Shown here one piece after another: positions 31,407 to 42,600 of a DNA stretch of 64,000 nt. Origin of the DNA: Petunia secreta (Eukaryota > Streptophyta > Magnoliopsida > Solanales > Solanaceae); the NCBI GenBank assembly GCA_029990175.1, contig JARKIP010000065.1, forward strand, positions 25,460,501 through 25,524,500, in the 5' to 3' direction. Position numbers and translations under genes: made by a program. Position 1 is the stretch's first letter. Each line of letters starts with the position of its first letter. The notes under the pieces were generated by a model. That model ran no database searches. It was not told the DNA's origin and was given only the letters and a program-made list of their open reading frames with translations.

Positions 31407-32112
31407 GGTCACGGGCTTTGGAAGTGTTCCGGATGGTTTCAACATTAGGCTCCACGCCTAAGGAGGAGGAAGAAGGCCCCGCACAGCCAGGCGCCCCGCC
31501 TAGCCCAGGCGCCCCGCCTAGGAAGCTCACTGCCTAAATGTGCAAAATGGTGCCAGGCGCCCCGCCTGCCTAGGCGCCCCAGCCCAGGCGCCCGCCTAGC
31601 CCAGGCGCCCCGCCTAGCTCCAGGCGCCCCGCCTAGCTTCAGCATGATCCAGGCGCCCCTCCCAGCCCCAGGCGCCCCTCCTAGCTACTGAATTTATGTT
31701 TCTTTTACTGTTTTGCCCTACGTGGCTTATTTGATGAACCTTATTAGTAAGGGTATTTAGGTCAATGTGTAAGCTTGGGAAACACTATAAATAGCCAAGC
31801 CTAACTTATTTTACACTTAGTTTATGTTGAATGATGAATTGAATATTGTAAAGAGTGGATTCTCTTTGGGTTTATGAAAACCAACTTTAGTTGGGACTTG
31901 TTACTTCTAGTGGATTCTAGTTGCCTAACAACCCCGCCCCGATCATTCTATTTGCGAGTCCCAAGTGTGGCTCGAGGGTAGTTGCATAGCGTAGGTGTTC
32001 TTGTCCTTCTCTCGGGGTGTAACGGAATAAGTTCTCCGTTGCTACTTGGGATTAGAGATCGAGTTACGTCTCGTTCTTTATCCTTTTTACTTTCCGCGTT
32101 TGAGGCTCATCA
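31328..32112 (+). repeat. 3' LTR of element B
   Basis: 785 bp, nearly identical to 25614-26398. Two of the roughly nine differences restore palindrome symmetry relative to the 5' copy (for example CCACCT versus CCGCCT). Confidence 0.95.
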
Positions 32113-32630
32113 ATAAGCATGACAGTAAACTCAACCAAAGTTCTATTTTTTTCTTTCTGCTACACCATTAGAAGCAGGAGAATATGGTGGAGTAGTTTCA
32201 TGAACTATTTCTAGTGATGTTACAAAAGAATTAAACTCATTTGGCTCATATTCACGGCCTCTATCACTTCTAATTCTTTTATTTTTCCACCAAATATATT
32301 TTCAACCTCATGGAGATAATTCTTAAAATTTTCAAATGCATCACTTTTATTTTTCATAAAATAAACATATGTATTTAGAAAAATCATCAATAAAAGTGAT
32401 AAAATATCTATTTCCTCCACGGGTTAAAACTCCTCCAAGTTCACAAATATCAGTGTGAACTAATTCTAATAATTCAATTTTTCTTTCAACTTGAAAATGA
32501 GGCCCTTTAGTAATTTTGGCTTTGCTTCAAGCCTCATACTTTTCAAAATTTTTTTAATCATTGGGATTAATCCTAAACAACTCATGATTCCTACATAACG
32601 ATGTTAATGGTACATATACGAGCATTCCAA
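32113..32630 (-). pseudogene. Copia integrase core (broken)
   Basis: The minus strand shows RSDRGREYEPNEF-like sequence near 32280-32230 and HETTPPYSPASNGVAERKN at about 32203-32145, the region around the third catalytic acidic residue of Copia integrase. Several stops interrupt it. It joins 25608 across element B. Confidence 0.8.
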
Positions 32631-33053
32631 AAATTTATAGAAAGAGCATATAAACAGAATTGGAAATTTTATTCAACTCGATATTCAATTTGAACATCCC
32701 ATCACAAGTATACCCCTTTCCCACAAAAATACCATTTTTCACAATTACATACCTCTCCCTTTCCAAGCACTTGAGTGATGGGTGAATCACCAAGCATGAT
32801 GGTTTTAGGCTCCTAAAATTGAATATAAATTTTGAACCATTCTTTATTATAACAAACATGATGGTTTGCACCAGGATCAGCCCACCATCCATCAACATTT
32901 TCCACCATATTTATATCTGTTATTACTGCCACAAATGGCTCTTCGGTAACATTTGCCTGAGGTGTAGGACCACATTTCTAAAATTTTCAATATCGAGCAA
33001 TATGCCCACTCTTACCACAGACAAAGCATGGTCTCGCATTGAACTTCTTGATT
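32631..33053 (-). pseudogene. Copia protease and pre-integrase region (broken)
   Basis: The minus strand contains VDGWWADPGANHHV-like sequence (D-P-G where D-S-G is expected, near 32895-32865), then KNGIFVGKGYTCDGMFKLNIE, a block common before Copia integrases. Frame changes occur between them. Confidence 0.7.
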
Positions 33054-33806
33054 TTATGCTTGATTTTTAACACCATTATTTTTCATAGGAGGTCTACTAG
33101 AATTCTTCTCAATAGTTTTCTTCTTAGGCTTCATAGAAGTATTTTTGTGTGAATCAGGAGCAACATTTTTTAAAGTAATTAAATTTACCTTTGTTGTGAC
33201 GTGTTGTAAGACACTCTTTTCCGGTTGTAAAAGTGAATCTTGTCCTCTTGCCTCTTCTTCCATGCGGATTCCCATTATCAATGTTTCAAGAGAAATTTTT
33301 TTTTGTTTTTGGTGAATAGTTTTTTGTGATTCCTTCCAAGAAGGTGGAAATTTATCTATTTTTTTCCCCACCCATTTTTGGAGGATCTATAGTGTTTCCA
33401 CACATCCCCTCCAGCGTGACTCGAACCCGGGACCTACCGGTGGTGGGTGGAGGTGCTTTACCAACTGAGCAACCCTCACTTGTCGGAAGTTTATCTATTA
33501 TGCTACAAACAATAAGATTATTTTCAATTTTTATTTCCGCGAACCTGAGTTCTCCAACAATCACTATAAAACCTTGAGCTTGGTCTACGACTGATTAATT
33601 GTCCACTATTTGGAAACGAAAAAATCTACTAGCAGCATATTTTTTCGCTCCTGCCTCCTTGGTATCATACTTATTCTGCAATGCTTTCCTAATTTTCTTT
33701 GCAGTATAGTAAGTTCCATCAATCTCTTAAAATGAGTATCACTGAAATTGAATGGTTTGTTAAGATCTCCAACCTTGATATCCGCATATTTTTCAACTGT
33801 AGCCAT
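33054..33806 (-). pseudogene. Copia gag (broken, with SINE insertion)
   Basis: Start MATVEKYADIKVGDLNKPFNF at 33806. Only about 30 codons later the frame jumps to material equal to a later gag segment (ALQNKYDTKEAGAKKYA), so part of the capsid is deleted. IDKFPPSWKE and SLETLIMGIRMEEEARGQD follow after the SINE (33361-33484), which split the DKLPPSWKEF-type helix. No complete zinc knuckle is readable. Confidence 0.8.
33361..33484 (-). mobile_element. tRNA-derived SINE inside the Copia gag
   Basis: The minus strand begins GACAAGTGAGGGTTGCTCAG and contains an A-box-like TTGCTCAGTTGGTAAAGC and a B-box GGGTTCGAGTC spaced as in tRNA genes, then a 45-bp non-tRNA body ending in a short A run. A 15-bp duplication with one mismatch (33346-33360, 33485-33499; GGAAxTTTATCTATT) flanks it. 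The head is a Pol III promoter; with no cloverleaf acceptor stem it is not a working tRNA gene. Length 124 bp is short for a plant SINE. Confidence 0.85.
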
Positions 33807-33822
33807 TGAATCTCATTAAAAT

Positions 33823-34477
33823 TATTGGTGAAAATAAAATTTAAATAAATATTATAGTTGAAAAATTAAATGAAGAAAATAGAATTATTCAGATTGAGGC
33901 GCAGATATCTCGCTCTCTTTAAGGAGATTCAAGCCTACTGCAGTAATGTATTTACTGGTCTAGTAGTAACACTCTTGACTTGTCTCCCCCATGATACAAC
34001 AGCCCGATCACGCATATGACTCAAACAAACTCTGGACTAGTTGTTGTGTCCAAAGTTCCACCATAAAAAAAACCTTTTTTCAACAAAAAGTATAACTCTC
34101 TTTTTTGGAGTGAACAAAGAATAAAGACTTGAATTTTTTGTTTCTCACAACTCACTTTCTTTCACGATATTTCATCACTCAATGATATTTTTTTACACCA
34201 ATATAAGGGAAAAAGACCACTATTTATAGGTGTAGGAAATAGGTAGTCTTCCAAAGTGTAACTCCAAAAAGTTGTGGGATAATAAATTTGATGATCATGG
34301 AGAACATGGGTGAGTGGTTATTTAGTAGAGTAATGGGGTAATAAAATAAAAGAACATGGGAGAAGTAATGGTCATTTTCAAGATCATGGAAAAGTGGATA
34401 ATAAAGATGTTATGGCCATTAAAATTAAAAAAAAATTTATAATATTATAATTTTAATATTAAAAATGTATTCCAACA
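33823..34477 (-). repeat. Copia 5' LTR
   Basis: 655 bp. On the minus strand it starts TGTTGGAATACA at 34477 and ends CACCAATA at 33823. Only 17 bp separate it from the gag ATG and they do not contain the usual initiator-Met primer site. Confidence 0.85.
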
Positions 34478-34482
34478 ATTTC

Positions 34483-35122
34483 TATCTAACTTTTCTAGCC
34501 TATCTCCCACCTGCTTTCTATCTACCGACTCCATCTTCCTCTTCTCTTCGGTCTGGCACCGTCTCTTCCCTTTTCCACTTTCACTCTAGTCACTCCAATG
34601 CACCCTCCGTCTTCTTCTATCTTCAATCCGCCGTTGCTGCATTCCTTTTTCTCTCACTCTCTCTTTGCTTCGCTGAGGTTGCCTCGCTCTCATTCTTACT
34701 CCCTCTTAGCTCCTCCGCTGCCTCTCTTCCTCCCCTCTCTTCGCCCTGCTCTCCTCTATTTATCTACTTTATTATTTTTTTCTTCGTTTTTATATGGATT
34801 ATTATAGATGGATACACATTATATTAAAGATGTATCAAAACATATTATTTCCTATACAACAGTGTATAATAACGAAACTAAGTGTATACACTGTGAAACT
34901 GAATGTATACACTACATATAACTAAGGAAACTGATTATATACAATGCGGAACTGAGTGTCACAGTGTGCATGACTTAGGAAATAGATTGTATATACTTTG
35001 TATTTATTAGCTGAATTTTTGCAAGAAGAAGTAAGGGCCATCAGAAATTAATCAGCTCTAGCCAACCGGCTATTTATGCTATTATCGCTAAAATAAATAT
35101 GATAACCAGTATGAGTTACTTA

Positions 35123-35158
<36 letters not shown>

Positions 35159-35439
35159 GAACCAAATAAATTAAAACTTTTGATCTTAATTTAATCAAAG
35201 GACATGCTTGACACTTGTGCAATTGATTTGAAAAAATAAAAATAGAAAGAGAGCGCGTTTTACTTTATTAAAGTCATCATATGTCCAAAAGAGAATGCTT
35301 CATCATTTATTGCAACTTTGGAACATATGCGCCAAACAAACTCCCTTGTCTAGAAATCAAAGATTCAACTAACATATGAGCTACCATACTTAAATTTTCA
35401 AGAATATACAAAAGTTAACATGTTTTAAGGTAGAAGACG
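34483..35439. other. Unassigned flanking DNA, right of the Copia element
   Basis: It starts with a C/T-rich stretch (34490-34790) that gives a Ser/Leu-rich open frame by composition only. Repeated GTATACA-like words follow (34850-35000), then a TA microsatellite. I recognise no gene. Confidence 0.5.
35125..35155. repeat. (TA)n microsatellite
   Basis: About fifteen TA units. Confidence 0.9.
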
Positions 35440-36168
35440 TGATGCAATCCAAATTGGCTTAGTTCCCAACTATCAAGAGCCAAGCTTGAAGGACGCAAAA
35501 GACGGGAAGTCAAGAGCTTTGGAGAAGAGTTGAAGATGTGTAGCTACTGATATAGGGAAGGTGGACCTCCCAGATTTAGAGGAGGGCGCCTCAAGCCATC
35601 TCAGGCATGAAGGGAGCAAGGCTTCAGCGTGGGAGGACCTCCCAGGTTTGAGGGAGGGGCGCCCAAGATGATGCATGGCTGAAGAACAGGGAAAGAGGGG
35701 CGCCTCCATTATGAGGAAGGGCGCTTCCACTAATGAGATTTAACTAGAATTTATGACTATTTCCCATTTTAGCCATATGTGGCATTTATTGTTTTAACCC
35801 ACTTTGGGGTATTTAGGACCTTTCATATTATGTAAAGGAAGACTATAAAAGTCTTCCTTAGGCTTTCTTTTCATTTAGTCTAGTTTAAACATAGAATTTA
35901 GAGAAAGACATTGAGAGCCTTGGCCTTTGTGTTTGGAGCGTGACGCTCATGTATCCTCTACAACTTGGGAACCTGAGGGTTGCATCCTAGTATGAATTCG
36001 GGATTTGGTTCAAGTTTCTCTTCTCCCATTTGAATTCTATCCATGTATGTGAGTTTGATACATTTTTTTCTTCTCATTTCTTACCTTCCGAATCTATATT
36101 TCTTGTTATCTCGTTTTACTTGCTTCCGCGTATCGTTTAGTTTGCTTCTGCTAGTTTAGATTGCATCA
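35440..36168 (+). repeat. 5' LTR of element E
   Basis: 729 bp from TGATGCAATCC to GATTGCATCA. U3 has a different palindrome, GGGAGG-A-CCTCCC (35631-35643), plus GGGCGCC blocks. CTATAAAAG lies near 35848. Confidence 0.85.
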
Positions 36169-37111
36169 GTTGGTATCAAAGCACGGATAGGTTTTGTTTC
36201 TACAAACCCTCGATCGTGCCTAGTATATTTACTTTATTGTTTTCTTGTTGTTTGTTGTTCTTGAGAAAAGAAAAAGAAGAAAAAAAAAACGTTGAAAACC
36301 ACAAAAAAATTCATAGAACGGATTGGACTTGAATCCACAAGTGTTTAAAAGAATCGGGGATTATTCTATATTGTATTTCCATTTTTTTGATACCCTCATA
36401 TAACAATTTGGTGTTACGGATTTAAAGTTCGAAAATCAAAATCCTAAAATTTTAAAAACCCTTAAAATAGCTTCAAACTTGAATCGAAGCTTTTTGTTGT
36501 TTGTTTGGGGTTGAAAAACCATTGGAGATTGTTTATAATAGTTGAATACACCATTGGGTATCGTTGGTTTTGTGAAACGGGTGAAATCGCACCAAAAATC
36601 CGTTGTTGAGAAGTTCTTGGTGCAGCCCTAGGAGGAGCGCCCAAATCTTAGGGAGGACCTCCTCCGCTGGACAGCCTCACTGGTCATTTTTGACTAGTCT
36701 GTGCGGAGCGCCCAAAATTGAGGGAGGGGCGCCTCCACTGTTTCAGATTTGGGGTAGTTTTGTTTCCTAGGCTTTCACTTGTTCTTTGCCTCCAGGCTTC
36801 TTGGTTAGTGTTTCTAGGTTAATTGGCCTACTCGAAAGACATTAACTCTTGAGCGTATTAGGACACTCGTGCGTAGAGGAGATTAGAATTCAAAGAAGAG
36901 TCGTAGAACTTTCTTTGGCCTCAAGTGCGCACTTAAATAGCCGTCTGTCCATCAAGTTCCATTAATTTCATTCCGAACTAATACTTGGACATACTAGTTG
37001 TGATCACCATGGTTTCTAAGTTATTAAGGCCTTGCCCTTGAGTGTTAATACATTGAGTGATACACGTGAGGGAGTGATTTTTGCGAGGTTCTTTCTTTCA
37101 TTTGTGCAACT
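36169..37111 (+). other. Element E leader
   Basis: Primer site at its start, an A-rich block near 36265-36310, and the palindrome GGAGGACCTCC at 36652-36662 with GGGCGCC blocks to 36735. No coding frame. Confidence 0.65.
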
Positions 37112-38206
37112 ATGTCGGATGATGATTGTGGAGTTTATGACTCGTGTGGAGACGAGGGAGACTATGGTTCCTACGAGGGTGGTGATGGGTATTGCTATGA
37201 TGATTCGGGAAACTATGGATCGTATGGTGATGAAGCGGGTTACTATGATGATCATGAGACGTGAGGAGACTATGAAGCTTGTGAAGATGAATTTGATGAC
37301 TCTTATGCATACGAAGATGGTGATGCTTCAAGGTACAATGTACCTGCTTACTCTTCTTGTGATGAATATGAACATGTTGATAGTGACATAGAGAGAATTG
37401 ATGATGAAGTTGATTATACGAATTATTCATTTGCATCTTCTCTTGGTGTCTCTAATGGTGTGCAAGGGAGTAGTAGAGGTCCTTCCATTAGTATGGGTGG
37501 AGGTGGTGGTTATTCCATGGGAAAGAATAAGCTTGCACCTTCTAGGTATGCTAAGCGACCTAATGCTTCTTATTCCCATTTGGAGGGTGGTTTGAGAGAT
37601 GGTGTTTGTCTTGCTACAAGGGGCTTGTATTATTCTATCGATACCGTGAAGGGTATGGATAGTTGTAGTAGGAGTAGTGCTATGGCCAACGGAACCAAGG
37701 CGAGGGGTTCTTCCGGGTTCCATGGCAAGGTTCTTTCCTCGACTTTCAACAACACTTCTAATATTGGAAGAGTAACGGGAAGTGGAAGTTACACTAGCAA
37801 TGTTGCTGGTACAAGAGGGATAAGGGAGACCCAAGTTGTTGGCATTGACACTCGTGGGCATTCAAGTTCTCTCTCGGATGCATCTCTAAAAAACTTGGGT
37901 AGGCGAAGGTTCGTTGTTGAGGTGAATGGTATTGGAGGATACTTGCTCAAGATTGGTGATACCGATGCCAATTGCATTAGCACCTCTTTGGTTGATAGGC
38001 TAAGGATATCATACCATGTGCTAGAGCATCCTTATGAGTATGATGGAGTGTGGGTTTCAAAAGAAGCTCGATTACTCATATCTCACAGGAATTATAGATG
38101 TTATGTGTGGTGTGATGTGTATCCCATGCGTCATATTGATGTGTGGATAGGTGAGCCATGGTTGAAAGACAAGAGGGTACAATATAGTGCAATGAAGGAT
38201 GCGTAA
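37112..38206 (+). pseudogene. Element E coding frame: Tyr/Gly/Asp-rich N-terminus plus inactive protease-like domain
   Basis: One frame of 364 codons with one TGA (codon 51, 37262). Residues 1-110 are acidic and rich in Tyr, Gly and Asp (DYGSYEGGDGYCYDD), without capsid or zinc-knuckle motifs. Residues 120-260 are Gly/Ser-rich. Residues about 264-358 align with the B protease: RRFVVEVNGIGGYLLKIGDTD against FHARCRVMGQVCSMVVDSG, CDVYPM against FDVVPM and IGEPW against FGRPW. The D-S-G triplet is replaced by D-T-D two residues out of place, so proteolysis is unlikely. Element D has the same domain with the same loss. Confidence 0.65.
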
Positions 38207-38349
38207 CTTGTGGGCATAGGTCAAAGGGTTTATGACTTTGAACCTTATCGGGCAAGGGGCCAATTGCCTACTAGTACACCTTCTTTGGCTATGCAAAGGA
38301 GCAAGCAACGAGAACTTCATTCCATGGTTGAAATTGTGCAAACAAGCAG
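38207..38349 (+). other. Element E internal sequence after the frame
   Basis: It matches D at 57577-57720 (both contain TGACxTTGAACCTTxTCGGGCAA), then stops at the TGTTGACACC insertion. Confidence 0.7.
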
Positions 38350-39925
38350 TGTTGACACCCAATTTTGTCCCAAAATGCTTGTCCGATGTCTAATTATTTT
38401 AATAAGGTTAATTTTTGAAAATTAGAAGTGAATTGCTTAATTTTAATTAAAAAGGGCTAAAAGTGCGAGAAATAACCTAAATTTTGTCCTATCTGTGCAC
38501 CATTATATACTATCTAAACTCCCCACCAATTTCATAAAAAATCCCCCAACCCAATTCCTTACCCGTTAACCCCAAAATTCCTACTCGATTCCTCCAAAAT
38601 TCAAAGCGAATCAGTCTAAATTCCAGCTCATGATCAGGTACAAAGTCCTAATCCATTTTCTGCCCGTTGGAGGGGTCGTTTAGGTATTTCTCGGAGCCTA
38701 CAAGAACCCTAAGGGTAGAGGATATTAAAAGGAGTCTTGGAGGAAAATGAAGCAGCGGCGGAGAGAGAGATAGAGAAAATGGCACAAAGAATATAAAATA
38801 TACACAAGCTTTTATTTTCGAGTTTTACTTTCATCTTCAGTATTATTTTGTTTTCGAATTGTGTCGTCATCTTTCAATTCAAGTTGTCGCTCTTGTTTGA
38901 GTCGCTTTTCTCGGATCCTCGCCCCTTTTCCTTGCGTCGCAAGAGGTAATATTCTCTTCTCTTTATTTTTATGTTCTTATTTTGCTACAATCAGTGTGTC
39001 GCTGAAATAAGCTTAACTTCGCCTATGATATGATAATAGTTTTGTTCCTGTTCGTTAGTTTTAAATGTTGTTCGCCGAGGATAAATATGTAGATAAAATC
39101 ATATTATGTTAAAATTTATCTTGCCTGCTGTTAGTATTAAAGATTGTACCTTTGTTGTTTCACTTAGCATTTAGAGTTCATTCTTTAAGAAAATTTGTCT
39201 TAAAAGTATCAAAGGTTAAAGTCCTAGTCTTTAGTTTTTCTTATATGTATGAGTAAGAACTTCAGCTCAGTTTCTTCTTGGTGTTTGGGGTTCTCCTTGG
39301 ACTTTTGAAGTGCAGCAGATTACTAGTACCTGGTCTGGAGTTTTACAGGCGCTCAAGGTGATGTTCTGGTGGTTTAAGAATAGTGCAGGAGGTCTGTAGG
39401 CTAATGTATGAAGGTCTGGTGTTGTTAAAGAGTTGTTTCTGGTAGTTGAATAAAGTGTGGGATGTTGTATAGCTGTTTCTAGGTTGTGATATAGTGAGGG
39501 ATTATGCAGGTAGTTGGTTTGAGAGGTTGTTGAATCTGTTTGTGAGTTGAAGTGGAAGTATGGGCTGTGTTAAAGGATCCCTTGTTCTTGCATGCTGAGG
39601 ATCTGGAGGTGTGTAATTTGGTCCAGGAGTAATAGAAGGCAGTCGTATGAGGTATTTCAGGCAGATGTTAAGGCCTAAGAGTGTGTCAAGCAGCAGCCTG
39701 TGTGAGTTTGGGTGTGAGTTTGTTAGGTTGTTCAGTAGAGGGTTCTGATTTATTCCTAGTTTAGGTCAGGGGAGTATAGTGTAGCAGGGTTCCTGGTTGT
39801 TCGGAAGCAATAGGTGTTGCTCATGGAGATGCAGTTAATCTGGTGAAGTGGTAGTTTAATGGAAGGGGTGTTTCAGATTCATTAGCTTGCATTCAGGTCT
39901 GGAATGGATTTAATTGTGGTCCTGG

Positions 39926-40691
39926 TGATGCAGGGAAAACGCGGAAAAGATAAAACGAGATAAAAGCGAGACGAGGCTCGAACAAGGACCCAAGTAGCAC
40001 CGAAGAACTTGTTTCGATACACCTCGGGTAAACGTCAAGGATCACCTACACTACGCAACTACCCTCGAGTTAACTAGAACCCACAAGTAGAATGATCGGG
40101 GCGGGGTCGACATTCAACTAGAATCCACTAGTAGAAGACAAGTCCCAAACAAGGTTGGTTTTCATAAACCCAAGGAATTCAACTCTTTACAAAATTCATT
40201 TATCATTCATCTAAACAAGCTAAGTATAAAATAAGCTATAATTGGGTTTTCATAGTGTTTCCCAAGCTTACACAATGACCAAAATACCCTTACTAATAAG
40301 GTTCATCAAATAAGCCACGTAGGGCAAAATAGTAAAAGAAACACAAATTCAGCAGCTGGGAGGGGCGCCTGGATTGTGCTGAAGCTGGGCTGGGCGCCTG
40401 GAGTCAGGCGGGGCGCCTGGGATGGGCGCCTAGGCAGGCGGGGCCTGGGGCAGGCGCCTAGGCAAGCAGGGCACCTGTGCACAATTGCGTCCTTATGCAG
40501 TGAGGTTTCCAGGCGGGGCGCCAGGGCTGGGGGGGCGCCTGGATGTGCTGGGCCTCCCTCCTCCTCCTTAGGCGTGAGGCCTAATGCTGAAACCATCCGA
40601 AACACTTCCAAAGCTCTTGACTTCAAGTTCTTTGCATCTTCCAAGCTTGGCACCTGTTGGAAAGTGTCTTGGCTCGATTTGCCCCGCATCA
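39926..40691 (-). repeat. 3' LTR of element C
   Basis: 766 bp. Its palindrome array (40358-40545, for example 40406-40418) has more units than the 5' LTR array. The polypurine tract lies at 40692-40704 on the minus strand (AAGAAGGGGAGAA). Confidence 0.9.
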
Positions 40692-40837
40692 TTCTCCCCT
40701 TCTTGAAGAGATTTCGTCCTCGAAATCAATGCATTCACGTCCATGGAATCATCTTTTCGGGGTGCCCAATGCTCTCCTCCCTTGTAACCCTTGATCGTCA
40801 CTTTGACATAGGTCTCTTCCAAGATCTCCCATAACAT
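40568..40837 (-). CDS. Pol-tail remnant of element C, crossing into the LTR
   Basis: It reads LWEILEETYVKVTIKGYKGG, EHWAPRKDDSMDVNALISRT and KSLQEGENDAGQIEPRH, then continues 40 codons in U3. The same frame exists in B (31166-31406). It starts right after an acceptor-like TTGCTTGTAG (minus, near 40851). Short, and perhaps not translated today. Confidence 0.5.
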   Translation of the reverse strand: MLWEILEETYVKVTIKGYKGGEHWAPRKDDSMDVNALISRTKSLQEGENDAGQIEPRHFPTGAKLGRCKELEVKSFGSVSDGFSIRPHA

Positions 40838-42600
40838 GGATCTTTGAACCTACAAGCAACGACAAGCAAACACAAGATTTCCTGCTTTGAAAGTAGGTTA
40901 GTGCAAGAAGTGTAGAAAACACACTCTTATGTTATAACCAAGCATCAATGATAAGCACAAATATCAAGTCTCCAAAGAGAACAATAAGTATTTGGTTAAA
41001 GATCATCATGCACTCAACACAATAGTGATCAAATAGGCCATGGGGTTATGGAAAATGCAAGATCAAGCTATCAAAATCCCCTTGAACCTTAAGCTCAAGA
41101 TCAACACACCAATCAATCCTCAAGGTGTGATTAATAAGTGTAGTGGAGTGAATCAAATAACTCAACCTACAAGGGGTATCAAGTACTCCACTCCCCTTCT
41201 TTAGAGCGTACTTACGCACACCAAGGGATTCCTCTTCACCTTCAATTTCATCACTTAGGCAACCCTTCTCAAAAGACAAGCTCTCAAGGAAGGTATTGAT
41301 AATGGCCTCTACAAGCAATAGTAGGGTCACTCAAAGAGTCATTTACCTCAATCAAGTTTTCACACAATGGGTTGCCTAAGGAGTCAAATCCTTCACACCA
41401 TGGAGGTTCCATCTTACTATCAACCCTAGTCCGATACAAGTCGCTACCACAAATGAGGATGCTTTCAAACAATTGATTAGTAAAACACATGAATCTCACT
41501 ATCATGGTCAAGCATAGACAAGCTATCAAGACTAGGTTCACTTGAGGAGTAATCATCGACAACATTGTCTAGTTCATGCAAGTTGGACTCCTCAAGGTCA
41601 ATACCATCCCCACCATAACACATTGGTCCACCAAATAGGAGAATATCAATGAGGGTATGATCAGCTATGTCATCTTCCCTTTTATCAAAGGTTGGTGGTG
41701 TGTCATAGCAAAGGTCACAATCATTGTCAACTATCTACACTAGGGAGGGGTTCAATGAACAATGAGCTCACATCATGATGTGGCATAGCATCCCTCCCAA
41801 CTAGTGTTTCACAAGCACACTCAAGTGGACAACTAGACTCTTCACTAGTGGTATACTCCCTAGATGCATCAAAAACACCAACTAGTGTTGAGTCATCACA
41901 AGACAAATAGCTAGTAGGTTCATGAAAAGGTGAAGTAATACTTACATTTGTAGTACTTTCTTGGTCACTAACAAGGCTTGAAGTGTCATATGCTACTCCT
42001 CCTTCATGAAGCTCACATTGAGAATTGTCCTCCTCTTGTCTTTCCTTCCAATCACATGGTTGAGGCTCCAATGGCTTGTTTTCACATGTACCTACACATG
42101 AGCTAACACAAGAAGAAGTAGAAGATGAAGAAGGGTTAGAACAATGGTTGCTCTCACTCTTAATTTTTCCTTCCTCATCTCTGATCTCTCTCAATTTTAC
42201 CTCAAGGTCAAGTGTAGTTTGTAGTGACAATCCACTCATATCACTCCTCAAATCCTCTCCTTTTCCCTCTCTTGGATTGTCACCGGTCACTCCCTCACTT
42301 CTCTCTATCTTTTCTCTCTCATTTGAAGTGGAGTGACTCTCATTTTCATCATTCAATGGCAAGACAATGAGATTATTTGCCTCGGGTTCAAGTACAATGG
42401 GTGACTTTGCTTTCGCCGCCTCCCTCAACTCCTTCATTCGCTTATAGTCTTCTCTTACTTGCCTTGGAGTCAAAGGTCTAAGCACATACTTCCTCCCATC
42501 TTTCTTGACCGTATAGGAGTTGGTCCGACCGTCATGCACAACACATCTATGATATTTCCATGGTCTCCCAAACAATAGATGGCGAGCTTGCATTGGGACC
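40838..42600 (-). pseudogene. Element C ORFX (broken)
   Basis: Readable parts: 42600-41727 (protease end, VLRPLTPRQVREDYKRM, ERSEGVTGDNPREGKGED, FHEPTSYLSCDDSTLVGVF), then after stops 41565-41284 and 41330-41046 (NTFLESLSFEKGCLSDEIEG, ALKKGSGVLDTPCRLSYL). The IIDAWL-HKS motif is at about 40960-40925 with one stop. All blocks are collinear with B. Confidence 0.75.

Larger units (their letters stand above)
25614..32112 (+). mobile_element. Element B: young, nearly readable pol-less Ty3 element (gag-protease-ORFX)
   Basis: Both LTRs are 785 bp and I count about nine differences by eye (near 99% identity). A perfect duplication ATAAG (25609-25613, 32113-32117) flanks it, inside Copia integrase. 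The internal region (26399-31327) has a primer site, a 1.2-kb leader and a single frame of 1172 codons (27646-31164) covering Gag, protease and ORFX, with stops only at codons 106 and 579. There is no room for RT, RNase H or integrase, so retrotransposition must have used enzymes in trans. It resembles the TR-GAG class of non-autonomous plant elements, with an added ORF. Confidence 0.9.
16599..34477 (-). mobile_element. Ty1/Copia element carrying two nested Ty3 elements and a SINE
   Basis: LTRs at 16599-17240 and 33823-34477 start TGTTGG/TATTGG (plus) and end CCAATA/CCAACA. The whole is flanked by a perfect duplication ATTTC (16594-16598, 34478-34482). Minus-strand order is gag (33806-33054), protease, integrase, RT, RNase H, then polypurine tract. 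The host sequence is split at 18242/24512 by element A, at 25608/32113 by element B and at 33360/33485 by a SINE. Removing these gives an element of about 4.7 kb, normal for Copia. Coding parts are heavily mutated. I expected TGGTATCAGAGC next to the 5' LTR and do not find it. Confidence 0.9.
35440..38349 (+). mobile_element. Element E: 5' half of a divergent pol-less Ty3 element
   Basis: 5' LTR 35440-36168, primer site TGGTATCAAAGC at 36171-36182, leader, then a coding region with no recognisable Gag zinc knuckle but a protease-like domain homologous in layout to that of B. It is cut at 38350 by a TGTTGACACC long LTR. The 3' half is not found in the window. Its internal sequence matches element D, so E and D belong to one branch, though their LTRs differ. 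Confidence 0.8.

Noticed and set aside
33405..33475. A tRNA gene on the minus strand
   Set aside because: A and B boxes are present but there is no acceptor stem and the unit has SINE ends and a 15-bp duplication.
34465..34827. Ser/Leu-rich open frame of 120 codons
   Set aside because: It arises from C/T-rich composition; a second frame over the same bases is also open and neither shows a domain.
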